In this document: piece after piece, positions 27,522-36,175 of the stretch
Layout: every line of letters begins with the position of its first letter
How positions within the stretch are numbered: position 1 is the first letter of the stretch
Assembly (NCBI RefSeq): GCF_027257155.1
Contig: NZ_JAPWDU010000005.1
Location: 248,001-312,000, forward strand
Length of the DNA: 64,000 nucleotides
Origin: Cerasicoccus sp. TK19100
GTDB taxonomy: Bacteria; Verrucomicrobiota; Verrucomicrobiia; Opitutales; Cerasicoccaceae
Reading direction: 5' to 3'
The notes under the pieces: generated by a model
The model's database searches: none
What the model saw: the letters and a program-made list of their open reading frames with translations, nothing else
Told to the model about the DNA's origin: nothing
Made by a program: the position numbers and the translations under genes

Positions 27522-29948
27522 TTAGTTCCAGTCGATTCCGCGGACGCCCATGCCGTCTTTCCACGGGTCGGTGTCGGCGATGGGTGAGGCCTCGATCATC
27601 TTAGCCAGCTCGGAGCGATAATTGTAGATATCTTCAGAGCTCTCGGTCCAGTCTTCGCGGCTTCTCACGTAAGTGTTGACCTTGTCGAGGGTGATCTTTG
27701 CTTGGCGCAGCCACGCTTCGTCGTCGCTTTGGCCAGCTTCCTCATACTGGCGAACTTGATGTTGGAGAATCATCCAGTAGGCCAGGTCTTCAAAACCGTC
27801 GCGGTAGTTTTCCGCCCGGATGGTGGGGACCAGTGTGCCGTCGGCCATGATGTTGAAGATGCTGCCGTCGCCGTTGGCGTTGATGTGCTTGGCGAAGGGG
27901 TCCCAGTTGGTATAGGGGAAGTCCTCAATGCCAGGGTTCTGGTCCCAGATGCTCATGTGGTAGTAAAGGAAGCCGTCGGGCTTGTATTTCATATGCATCA
28001 GGCCGGTGAGCACGCGGTTGTCCACTGCCGGATAATCAGTGAAGATGTTGGGGTAGGGGCGAGGTGGCCAGATGCAGGTATACCACCAAACCTTGCGTCC
28101 CAGCTTGTTGGCTTCCTTCGCCAGGGTAGGATTGTAGCGGCTGATGATTGGAACCCAAGCGCCCAGATGCTCAATGGGCGAATTTAAACCATAGGAGTGA
28201 TCTTGGGAAGTGGTCATGGTCAGCAGTTCGGGGAACTCATCGGAGATCCGTTTGGCCGCATTGTTAATGCTCTCCCAGGAGTAGGGGGGCGTTTCGTCGT
28301 AGCCATAGATGTAGGCATGATCCAGCAGGCCGCGCTTTTTTGCTTCTTCATAGTAGGGGCGGACGGACTCGATGTATTTGTCGTCCGCACCGTGGAAGTG
28401 GCTGATGTTGAAGGCGACCAAAGTGCCTTTTTTAACTTGGTGGTCGATGAGTTCCCAGTCGACCGCATCCAGTCGGTTCGGATCGGCCCAGCGATAAATG
28501 TTGTCCATGCCCATGTAGTAATCGTTGAGGACATCCACATGATCGAACTTATGCTTTTCCCAGCTTTCCGGTGTCCGGAAGTCGCCTTCCGGGGCATCCT
28601 TGTCGGCGAAGACATATGTGATCGCGGTGGGGATCGGCGCGTGCTTGGGCACGTTGAATCCATAGACTTCAACGTAAACCGGGAACGTCAGCTCGTCTTG
28701 GCCTTGAGCTGAAACGGTGAGAGTGCCGGAATAAAGGCCGGCTTTTTGGTCGCGGGGTGCGGTGATGCGGACCCACCAAGACTGCAGGTCGCCCAGGGCC
28801 ACGTCGATTGGTTTATCGGTCGCTATGATCGGCTCGGGCCACCAGCCGACATAGTCGACGTTCGGCTCGGTCTTTTGCTCGGTCTTGCTGTAGGCCATCA
28901 GGTCCACATCCACATTGTCGCCGGAGATGGTTTCGCCGTCGGGGCCGGTAAGGTCGGACATAGTGACCGTGGCACCCTTGACATCGCCCTGGAAGGGCAG
29001 AATCGCGACTTGGAAGGCCTCCGTTTCGCCACCGGCGAGGCTGAGCTGCCAGTCGCTGACCATCTCTAGATTGGTCGTCGGCATGTGCTTGGGCATGAGC
29101 TTCACCATCGGAGAGGAGAAGCCGACCAGAAACCCGCCATCGGTGGTGAGTGAATAGTCGGACAAGTAGTTACGGACTTGCTTAAAGCGCTCGACTGTGA
29201 GTTCAGCTTTCCAGATATCATCCGCAAGGGCGACGGCATCTTTGTCCTGTTGCGGGCCGGTTGCCTTTTCTGCCATGTTGTTGAGCCATTCGGTGAGCAT
29301 TTCATGCACAGCTGGTAAGTCTGTCGCGAATGAGCGTGAGGAGGCGCGCACTTCGTCGATCATGGCCAACTGTGTGTCGCGGCGCATGTTTGCGACCGCC
29401 TCCGGCAGTAATGGAGTCTCGGTGTCGGGTGCAGGGTCGTCTTTGTGGAGGGCTACAAAATTATCGATATGAAAATCTGCAGGTTCGCCTTCTGCCACGT
29501 GGAAGGTCATGAAGTGGACATTATCGTGACGGACAAACTTCGGTAGTTTTAGCTTCTCCACGACTCTTTTGGCCGAAAGAGGGGGGAGGGTAACCAAGAA
29601 TTGATACCCGTTTTCGTGATCGACGACAAATCCGACCCGCACTCGAAGTTCCACAGGTGAGCGGTTGACCAGATCAAAAGCCACCCGGTCGTAGGGTTCA
29701 AAGTTGTTGTCCCAGAACCGCAGGTCGAAGCCAGGCTCGGGGGATCCGGGTTCCGCAATCAGCCGAACGGAGGTTGGGCCTTGCGTTCCAAACTGATTGG
29801 ACGCGGATACTGACTGGGTTTCGGGGTCGTCCACCCGCCAGTCTTCCATCTGCCATTCGGGTTCAAAGTCATACATTTGGAATTCTGCGGAAGCGGTCGT
29901 CGCCAACGCAGACACCAGAGTCATCAGGAGGTGTAAGGGTCTTTTCAT
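27522..29948 (-). CDS. GH123-like protein (DUF4091), secreted
   Basis: An 808-residue protein with a signal peptide (MKRPLHLLMTLVSALATTASA). It has an N-terminal jelly-roll-like region starting YDFEPEWQMEDW (about 25-165), a helical linker, a beta-sandwich (about 270-430) and a TIM barrel of the DUF4091/GH123 type (about 440-740). In the barrel, YIYGYDE carries D551-E552, in the position of the Asp-Glu pair that GH123 beta-N-acetylgalactosaminidases use; MTTSQDHSYG and WPPRPYPNIFTDYP are also conserved. A close paralogue is at 39857-42337, sharing even the last residues (DTDPWKDGMGV-GIDWN). The true substrate is not known. The gene is divergent from the CE15-like gene, with an operator-like repeat between them. 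Confidence 0.78.
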   Translation of the reverse strand: MKRPLHLLMTLVSALATTASAEFQMYDFEPEWQMEDWRVDDPETQSVSASNQFGTQGPTSVRLIAEPGSPEPGFDLRFWDNNFEPYDRVAFDLVNRSPVELRVRVGFVVDHENGYQFLVTLPPLSAKRVVEKLKLPKFVRHDNVHFMTFHVAEGEPADFHIDNFVALHKDDPAPDTETPLLPEAVANMRRDTQLAMIDEVRASSRSFATDLPAVHEMLTEWLNNMAEKATGPQQDKDAVALADDIWKAELTVERFKQVRNYLSDYSLTTDGGFLVGFSSPMVKLMPKHMPTTNLEMVSDWQLSLAGGETEAFQVAILPFQGDVKGATVTMSDLTGPDGETISGDNVDVDLMAYSKTEQKTEPNVDYVGWWPEPIIATDKPIDVALGDLQSWWVRITAPRDQKAGLYSGTLTVSAQGQDELTFPVYVEVYGFNVPKHAPIPTAITYVFADKDAPEGDFRTPESWEKHKFDHVDVLNDYYMGMDNIYRWADPNRLDAVDWELIDHQVKKGTLVAFNISHFHGADDKYIESVRPYYEEAKKRGLLDHAYIYGYDETPPYSWESINNAAKRISDEFPELLTMTTSQDHSYGLNSPIEHLGAWVPIISRYNPTLAKEANKLGRKVWWYTCIWPPRPYPNIFTDYPAVDNRVLTGLMHMKYKPDGFLYYHMSIWDQNPGIEDFPYTNWDPFAKHINANGDGSIFNIMADGTLVPTIRAENYRDGFEDLAYWMILQHQVRQYEEAGQSDDEAWLRQAKITLDKVNTYVRSREDWTESSEDIYNYRSELAKMIEASPIADTDPWKDGMGVRGIDWN

Positions 29949-29992
29949 TGGTGTATTTGCTTTGTTAAAGAAGGGTTTGAGGCGGTCAATAA

Positions 29993-30014
29993 AGTAACAA
30001 ATTATCTAGTTGCA
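29993..30014. promoter_or_regulatory. Operator-like inverted repeat, AGTAAC-N10-GTTGCA
   Basis: Arms AGTAAC and GTTGCA with a 10-base spacer, identical in both arms to the site at 39786, which precedes the paralogous GH123-like gene. It lies 44 bases upstream of the minus-strand GH123-like start and 79 bases upstream of the CE15-like start, so it may control both. Confidence 0.65.
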
Positions 30015-30093
30015 TCACATAGCTGTGCTCTCTAGGTTACAAGACTATTGTGTTAACTTAAACCAGATTTCCTGAGCCATACCCTAGCCCCAT

Positions 30094-33000
30094 ATGAAAA
30101 AACAACTGTTTACAGCTAGCCTAACATTTCTCGCGCTCTCTCATATGTCCCTGCACGCAACTGATCTCTCTTGGAAGGGCGGTGACGGCGTATGGGATCT
30201 TGGCATTTACAGCGAACCTTACAGTGGTTCTTGGCCATCTGGCGGAACCTGGACGGGGGCGGCCAACTGGGAAAGTGGCACCACCTACTGGACTAATCAA
30301 GGTAGTGGAACCATTACCGCGACCACCGGGGCGACCGGGCCGGGCTCAGGTGGGCGCGATGCGGCTATTTTCGATGTCGCAGGCGGCGGGCGGATCGAGG
30401 TGAGCGATGTGACCGACATTCGGCCTCAAGGCATTTTTGGTGGTGTTGTTTCATTTCGGGCCAGCGGCTATGAACTGTACTCGGACAGTTTGGATGGCGC
30501 GCGCATCGAAATGAATTTTTCCTCCGGCCTCGAAGTCCGATCCGGAGTGACTGCTAAGGTTGGCTCGGGGATCAACTATGTATTGTCCGGGGGCGACGAG
30601 GTGAGTGGCGGCGGCACATTGGAACTGGCTGGCTCGTTATGGCGCACGTCCAGCGGTGTCCTTCGGGTTGTTGAAGGGACTACTATAAATGTCCTTGAAG
30701 GCGGCAAACTTGGCGGCGACTTTTTGGGGAACAATATCTTTATCGGTACGAATGGACCTGGCGTCCTGAATGTGAATGGAGGCGATGTAAACGTAGGCAA
30801 CGGTACGCAGAATCGCAGTCTGGTTCTTGGCACTGCCTCTAATAGTGATGGCACCGTGGTGAACCTCAACAGCGGCATGATCACAGTCAAAAGCAACGCA
30901 ACTAGTGGCGTCGTTCTTGGCGCGTCCAACATCGGTAGCGGCACAGTCGAGTTCAACCTCAACGGCGGCGTGTTGCAAACGCCGGGCATCCGCTCCGAGG
31001 CGGGGAATGCTATTTTCCGATTTAATGGCGGCCTTTTGCAGACGATCAATGATTCGTTGAACGTTTTCACCGGCGTAGATGCCGTTTACGTAGGGCAGCA
31101 AGGGGCACGGGTCAGTTCAGGGGATGGCTTTGGCGGATACGCGGCCATCTACGAGAAGCCCCTTCTGAGCGATCCCGCGCTCGGTAGCCAGAAGGATGGA
31201 GGGCTGATTAAGCAAGATTTCGGAACGATCACTTTGGCTCCCGGGACGAATTACAACGGCGACACAGTCGTCGAGCGCGGGGTCCTGGTGGTGCCCGATG
31301 CCTTTTTTGACGCTTCGTGCAGCGTGCAACTCGGGCCGAATGGCCGGCTTGAGCTGAACTTCGACGGTGTGGCGACCGTGTCGACCTTTTACATCAATGG
31401 GAAACCGCAATCTATCGGCACTTGGGGTGGGGTAGATAGCGGTGCCACCCATATCACACAGCAGATCAGCGGCAACGGCATTCTTGAGGTCACTGGTGCC
31501 GGCCCTGCGCTACCTGAATTGGTGGCTGCGCAAGGCCCGAACGTGGGTCGTGAATATGATGAGGCAATTGTCGCCTCCATTCCCGATCCTCTGGTTATGG
31601 AAAACGGCCAACCTGTCACCTCCGCAGAGCAATGGATGGAAAGTCGGCGTGGAGAAATTTTGGAATTATTCCGTGAGCATGTCTATGGGCACAATGCAGT
31701 CGAGCGGCCGGAGGATCTTAGCTTCACTGTCGAAGGTCCGTGGTCGGTTGGTGGCGACGCAGCAGGGCGGGCGACCAAAAGCAGAATTACCATTACCTAC
31801 CGCAAGGACGGCAAGGAGGGAAGTTTCCCATTGTATATCCTGACTCCCACCTGGCTCGATAAGCCGAAAGGCATTTTCTTGCTGATCAACATCAACTCTG
31901 AGGGCAACACCACGCATCCGGAGAATAATGGCCGGATACTTCCAGGCGTTGACATCATTAACCGTGGTTATGTCGCGGCAAGTTTTTATAAAAACAACCT
32001 TTCGATCGATAACGAGGATGATGCCTTCAACTCGGGTGTCTTCGAGGTCTTTGGTCCGACCGGGAGCCCGGTGAATGATCGGTATCCAGAGCGCCCCTCC
32101 AATGCTTGGGGCACGATTGGCGCATGGTCCTGGGGTGCAAGCCGATCCATCGATTACTTCAAATCGGTACCTTTGCTTCAGGATATTCCGATCGCCGTTG
32201 TCGGCCATTCTCGTGGCGGCAAGGCGGCGCTCTGGACTGGCGCTCAGGATGAGCGTGTGGATTTGACGATCAGTAATTCCTCAGGCTCGACCGGAGCAGC
32301 CATGGCGCGAACCAAAGGCGGCGAGAGCATCAAGAGGATCAATGATGACTTCGCCCACTGGTTCGCGGATAACTACAAAAATTATAATGAACGCGAAACG
32401 GAGCTTCCTGTCGATCAACATATGTTGATGGCGCTGATCGCCCCGCGGCATCTGTATGTCCAGAGCTCCTTTACCGATTACTGGGCTGATCCGGTCGCTG
32501 AATTCGAATCGGCGCTTCGCGCGGGGCCAGTCTATGATCTCTTTGGGCTGAACATTGTGGATGCCCGTTGGCGTCCCTGGGCGAATGATCCGAAGCATGC
32601 GGGAGATATTGGCTATCATGCCCGCGGCGAGGGGTTTCCCGGTGACACGGGGACCGGTGGCTCACACAGCCTCCGGAGGTATGACTGGGATCAATACCTC
32701 GACTATGCGGATCGGCATCTCAGTAACTACGGCAGTTCAATTCGCAATTGGCGGAGCGACAACAGCCTAAACATCCATGGTATGGATGATCTTAAGGACT
32801 TTTCCGGAGACGGCACACCGAATTTGCTTAAGTATGCGTTCAATTATCCGGTGGACGAAGTCGCCCAAGTCATGGAGCCAGGAGGCACCTCTGGTTTGCC
32901 TCGGTTCTCCTCGCAAAGCGGGAACCTGACTTTTGAGCATTTGCGCAGGTCTCCTGATTCAAATCCCGGGATCGAGTATCGCTTCGAAGAAAGTCCCGAC

Positions 33001-33144
33001 CTCAAATTTTGGACTCCATGGACACCTTCAGGTCAAGCCGTCACCATCGATGCCAACTGGGAGCGGATTACGTATCAACTCGCACCGCTGGCAAGCGAAG
33101 CTAAGAAGTTTTACCGTCTCCGTATCCTTCGAGACTCCTTCTGA
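30094..33144 (+). CDS. CE15-like glucuronoyl esterase fused to a beta-strand-repeat stalk
   Basis: A 1016-residue secreted protein (signal peptide FTASLTFLALSHMSLHA). The first part (about 22-480) consists of autotransporter-associated beta-strand-type repeats (GGLIKQDFGTITLAPG, NGDTVVERG) and closely resembles the neighbouring PEP-CTERM protein. The second part (about 490-900) is an alpha/beta-hydrolase with GHSRGGK and nucleophile S706, VDQHMLMALIAPRHLYV and GYHARGEG, matching CE15 4-O-methyl-glucuronoyl methylesterases. These cleave ester links between glucuronate on xylan and lignin. The C-terminus has a DFSGDGTPNLLKYAF stretch and a W..FYRL module, but no PEP-CTERM. This stalk-enzyme fusion is unusual. 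An operator-like repeat lies upstream. Confidence 0.8.
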   Translation: MKKQLFTASLTFLALSHMSLHATDLSWKGGDGVWDLGIYSEPYSGSWPSGGTWTGAANWESGTTYWTNQGSGTITATTGATGPGSGGRDAAIFDVAGGGRIEVSDVTDIRPQGIFGGVVSFRASGYELYSDSLDGARIEMNFSSGLEVRSGVTAKVGSGINYVLSGGDEVSGGGTLELAGSLWRTSSGVLRVVEGTTINVLEGGKLGGDFLGNNIFIGTNGPGVLNVNGGDVNVGNGTQNRSLVLGTASNSDGTVVNLNSGMITVKSNATSGVVLGASNIGSGTVEFNLNGGVLQTPGIRSEAGNAIFRFNGGLLQTINDSLNVFTGVDAVYVGQQGARVSSGDGFGGYAAIYEKPLLSDPALGSQKDGGLIKQDFGTITLAPGTNYNGDTVVERGVLVVPDAFFDASCSVQLGPNGRLELNFDGVATVSTFYINGKPQSIGTWGGVDSGATHITQQISGNGILEVTGAGPALPELVAAQGPNVGREYDEAIVASIPDPLVMENGQPVTSAEQWMESRRGEILELFREHVYGHNAVERPEDLSFTVEGPWSVGGDAAGRATKSRITITYRKDGKEGSFPLYILTPTWLDKPKGIFLLININSEGNTTHPENNGRILPGVDIINRGYVAASFYKNNLSIDNEDDAFNSGVFEVFGPTGSPVNDRYPERPSNAWGTIGAWSWGASRSIDYFKSVPLLQDIPIAVVGHSRGGKAALWTGAQDERVDLTISNSSGSTGAAMARTKGGESIKRINDDFAHWFADNYKNYNERETELPVDQHMLMALIAPRHLYVQSSFTDYWADPVAEFESALRAGPVYDLFGLNIVDARWRPWANDPKHAGDIGYHARGEGFPGDTGTGGSHSLRRYDWDQYLDYADRHLSNYGSSIRNWRSDNSLNIHGMDDLKDFSGDGTPNLLKYAFNYPVDEVAQVMEPGGTSGLPRFSSQSGNLTFEHLRRSPDSNPGIEYRFEESPDLKFWTPWTPSGQAVTIDANWERITYQLAPLASEAKKFYRLRILRDSF

Positions 33145-33287
33145 AGTCCATTTTATAGAAACGCTATTGAGGAGTTTGGATACAATAACTGGCAGGTGGA
33201 TAATGTCACAATAATTTTCCGTTAGGTTAAGCCGTAATCAGTGCACCTAGCCTAACTCTCAGTCCACTAACAAATATACCCAAGAAA

Positions 33288-34769
33288 ATGAATACTCTAT
33301 TAGTATCGACATCGTCGAATAGACTCATACCCCGGCACAAACTCTTGATGTTGGGTGCCCTTACTGCGATGGCATGTAGTGCTGCGCATGCAGAGAACGT
33401 TTACTGGCTCGGCGACATAAATGGTAATGGTGTCTGGGACACCACAACCGCAAACTGGGCCTTGGGTTCACCAGGTGGTGTTGACACGACTTTTACGAAT
33501 GGTGACAATACGTTCTTTTATTATAGTGGCGGAAATCTCAATTTAACAGAGGATCTCACTACTAATTATCAAGAAATTGGTCAAAGCGGTGGTACTATCG
33601 GTCTCAACTACGTCTTCACGAGTGATGTCGTTGATGGAGTTAATTTGGGGTATACGAACAGAATTAGCATCAACGATGGGAATCAGGCGACTATTGGTAG
33701 TGGGGTTACCGCAATCTTCTCCGGTAGCGATACCAATCTTCACATCGAAGGGGATAGCAGCGCCCAGAGCATCCTGAACATTGATGGCGGTACGGTTCTT
33801 AAGAACAGTTCGAGCGTTTTGAACCTTAGCAATGTCACCGTGAATGTCATCAATGGTGGTGTTTTGGGCGGTGATGCCCAAGGAGGAACGCAAATCTTTT
33901 TCAGGAATTCGTTTTCTACGCTTAACGTCGATTCGGGTGGCCGTGTTCAAGTCGGCAATTCTTCCGGGGGAAGTACTCAATTTCGCGGCCTGATCGTTGG
34001 TGTCGGCGCTGGTGGTGGTGGTGAAGTCAACATCGATGGTGGTCGAGTTGAGAGCTATAATACTGCCGTTTTGCTCGGTGATAACCAAGCTTCCGGCACA
34101 TCTGCGACTATTAATCTCAACGGCGGCGTGCTTTACGCTCCTCAGGTTAGAGCGCAGAACAACAATGGTGGCGTGACCAGCACCCTGAACTTTAACGGTG
34201 GTGTCCTTGAGGTTTCTTCAACGAATGCCATAACCGCCAACTATTTATCGGGGATCACTAATGTGGTTGTTCAGGAAGGCGGCGCGATTATTGATACCAA
34301 TGGTCAGAGTATTACCATCAATCAAATCTTAACTCATGATGTTAACCTCGGCGCGACGGCTGACGGTGGACTGACGAAGCAGGGCGTTGGCACTTTGACG
34401 CTTAATGGCGTCCAGGCATATACTGGGAATACCACCATTCTTGGCGGCACTGATGCAGCCAACCTGAGTGTGCTCAGTATCAATAGCGCGTTCCTTGCAG
34501 ACTCGTCGGAAGTGTATATCGAGGAATTCGGATTTCTTAATCTGAATTTCGCCGGCACTGACACGATAACAGGGCTCTACTTGGACGGCATCGCCATGGC
34601 TCAGGGAACCTGGGGGGCGTCTGGCAGTGGCGCAGACAACATCAATGACACTTACTTCGGCGGCACCGGTCAACTCATGGTCATCCCCGAGGTGAGCTCT
34701 TACGCCATGATCCTCGGAGGATTGAGTCTGGCGCTGATCGTCGCACGGCGGCGCAAAGCTCGCGGATAA
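33288..34769 (+). CDS. PEP-CTERM protein with autotransporter-type beta-strand repeats
   Basis: A 493-residue secreted protein with a signal region (LLMLGALTAMACSAAHA) and a passenger-like beta-strand-repeat body. A typical repeat is GGLTKQGVGTLTLNG, followed by YTGNTTILGG. The C-terminus (PEVSSYAMILGGLSLALIVARRRK) is a PEP-CTERM-type sorting signal in which the third residue is V instead of P; an exosortase should remove the tail and anchor the protein. The body matches the N-terminal stalk of the CE15-like protein just upstream, so the two genes share ancestry. Function is unknown; a surface or scaffold role is inference. Confidence 0.8.
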   Translation: MNTLLVSTSSNRLIPRHKLLMLGALTAMACSAAHAENVYWLGDINGNGVWDTTTANWALGSPGGVDTTFTNGDNTFFYYSGGNLNLTEDLTTNYQEIGQSGGTIGLNYVFTSDVVDGVNLGYTNRISINDGNQATIGSGVTAIFSGSDTNLHIEGDSSAQSILNIDGGTVLKNSSSVLNLSNVTVNVINGGVLGGDAQGGTQIFFRNSFSTLNVDSGGRVQVGNSSGGSTQFRGLIVGVGAGGGGEVNIDGGRVESYNTAVLLGDNQASGTSATINLNGGVLYAPQVRAQNNNGGVTSTLNFNGGVLEVSSTNAITANYLSGITNVVVQEGGAIIDTNGQSITINQILTHDVNLGATADGGLTKQGVGTLTLNGVQAYTGNTTILGGTDAANLSVLSINSAFLADSSEVYIEEFGFLNLNFAGTDTITGLYLDGIAMAQGTWGASGSGADNINDTYFGGTGQLMVIPEVSSYAMILGGLSLALIVARRRKARG

Positions 34770-34792
34770 TCACCGCAATGAAAGCTTTCATC

Positions 34793-34823
34793 AAGGCCGT
34801 CAGTGAAACTGGCGGCCTTTTTA
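34793..34823 (+). terminator. Terminator after PEP-CTERM gene
   Basis: A 12-base near-perfect stem (AAGGCCGTCAGT / ACTGGCGGCCTT, one G-T pair) with a GAA loop and a T run, 23 bases after the stop of the PEP-CTERM gene at 33288. Confidence 0.75.
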
Positions 34824-34873
34824 TGGGCCCCAAATATTTGGTGCCGTAAAAGACGATATGGCACTAAAAATCG

Positions 34874-34914
34874 TTGACATATCAACTATTCGAGTAACAA
34901 TATCTCTTGTTACT
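34874..34914 (+). promoter_or_regulatory. Promoter with overlapping perfect operator, AGTAAC-N10-GTTACT
   Basis: TTGACA at 34874-34879 can serve as a -35 box. About 17-18 bases on, CAATAT-like bases could act as a weak -10. The inverted repeat AGTAAC-N10-GTTACT (34893-34914) has perfect 6-base arms and overlaps the -10 and start area, an ideal place for a repressor. The next gene starts at 34946. Confidence 0.6.
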
Positions 34915-34945
34915 TAAACCCAAAAGTCTTAATTCCCAAAACAAC

Positions 34946-35668
34946 ATGAAGCCAATGACTCTTTATTTTGCAAAATCCACGATGCGCACCGCTGTGAGCA
35001 TCTCCGCTGCATTTCTCTCGCTGGCAACCCTCGCATCTGCTCAGACCATTTTGGTCGACTTCAGTGAAAACAGTGGCGTTGCGTCGCCGAACTGGAATCT
35101 TTCCAACACCGCCAGTTTCAATATCACTGATATGGTGGATTCGAATGGAAACGCCACTGGGATTGACTTGGTATTTACTGCTCCCGGTACGCCATCAGAG
35201 AGCGGTTTATGGGGCGTTACTGGGGCTCCAAGTCCGTTTGACACGTCCGCCGCTTATAATGATGGCCTTTTCGGTGGCTCTGGTGTAATTACCACCTTTG
35301 AACTTCGGAATTTGTCGCCCACGGACACCTATACACTGACGCTCTTTGCGTCCCGCGATACCACTACTAATAGAACAACGAATTACACGGTCACGGGTTC
35401 AGGGACTGGATCCACTTTATCTTTGCAAACATCGGGAGCAAATGTAGGTGGCGCTGGTATCAATCATAATATTAGTAACGTTGCCGTATTCTCCGATATC
35501 TCAGCAAATGGAAGCAACGTGATTACCGTTAGTTTTACTAACCCATCAGATTTTTCTTATCTGAACGCCATGGAGATTCATGTGATTCCTGAGCCGGCCT
35601 CGTTTGCTATGATCCTTGGAGGTATTGGTTTGATGTTGATTTTTGTGCGCCGCAAAATGCGCAGGTAA
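34946..35668 (+). CDS. PEP-CTERM protein with malectin-like domain
   Basis: A 240-residue secreted protein. The start at 34946 (MKPMTLYF) is preferred; ATG at 34982 is also possible. A signal peptide (AAFLSLATLASAQ) is followed by one domain starting TILVDFSE, with the YTLTLFASRDTTTNRTTNYTVTG region that recurs in the chimeric enzyme (16383) and SGNH hydrolase (36176). It ends with IPEPASFAMILGGIGLMLIFVRRK, a standard PEP-CTERM anchor. It seems to be a stand-alone, surface-anchored version of an accessory domain found in the enzymes. It may bind glycan, but that is inference. The gene has its own promoter/operator and terminator. Confidence 0.78.
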   Translation: MKPMTLYFAKSTMRTAVSISAAFLSLATLASAQTILVDFSENSGVASPNWNLSNTASFNITDMVDSNGNATGIDLVFTAPGTPSESGLWGVTGAPSPFDTSAAYNDGLFGGSGVITTFELRNLSPTDTYTLTLFASRDTTTNRTTNYTVTGSGTGSTLSLQTSGANVGGAGINHNISNVAVFSDISANGSNVITVSFTNPSDFSYLNAMEIHVIPEPASFAMILGGIGLMLIFVRRKMRR

Positions 35669-35690
35669 TAAAGAAAAACAAACTTTCATA

Positions 35691-35720
35691 AAGGCCGTCG
35701 GTTTCCCCGACGGCCTTTAT
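35691..35720 (+). terminator. Terminator after PEP-CTERM/malectin-like gene
   Basis: An 11-base perfect stem (AAGGCCGTCGG / CCGACGGCCTT) followed by TATTG, 22 bases after the stop. Confidence 0.75.
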
Positions 35721-36175
35721 TGCATTCTAGACTCTATGCCGGAAATCGCTCAGATTGATACCCCCTCAAAGTTGCGCGACATCTTAACTGGTATTGCTCA
35801 GCTCAGTCTTGTTGTTGAGTCGAGCATGGTTGGAAATACGTCTCTCAGGAAACTTCGGCGGGTAAGATTGCGAGTCGCTGGCAACTAATATGAATCGATT
35901 GGAAAGCTGCGTTGCGCTTGCCCGAATATGGACAGCCGATGAGCGCCAGTTCTTCTGAGCAAGTGTCTATTGCAGGGCCTCATTTGTTGGGTGCGGGATG
36001 TTGAAAGTCCGCTGAAAATTGCATCTCAGTAATGAGGGCAATAGGAGGGTGCTATGAAGAGCTTTCCATTTAGCCGAAGCTTAACGTGGATTAGCTTAAC
36101 GTTGGTAAATGAGTCGACTGCGAATGTTTATGGATATCCCGGGCGGGATTTATTCGTCATGTAGTCATCGTTGAA
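35721..36175. other. Intergenic stretch without a recognised gene
   Basis: About 450 bases between convergent genes. A 50-codon ATG frame at 35736-35888 has no recognisable features or ribosome-binding site. No hairpin or operator was found. Confidence 0.4.

Noticed and set aside
35736-35888. 50-codon ATG frame after the terminator
   Set aside because: No ribosome-binding site, no recognisable motifs; a chance frame.
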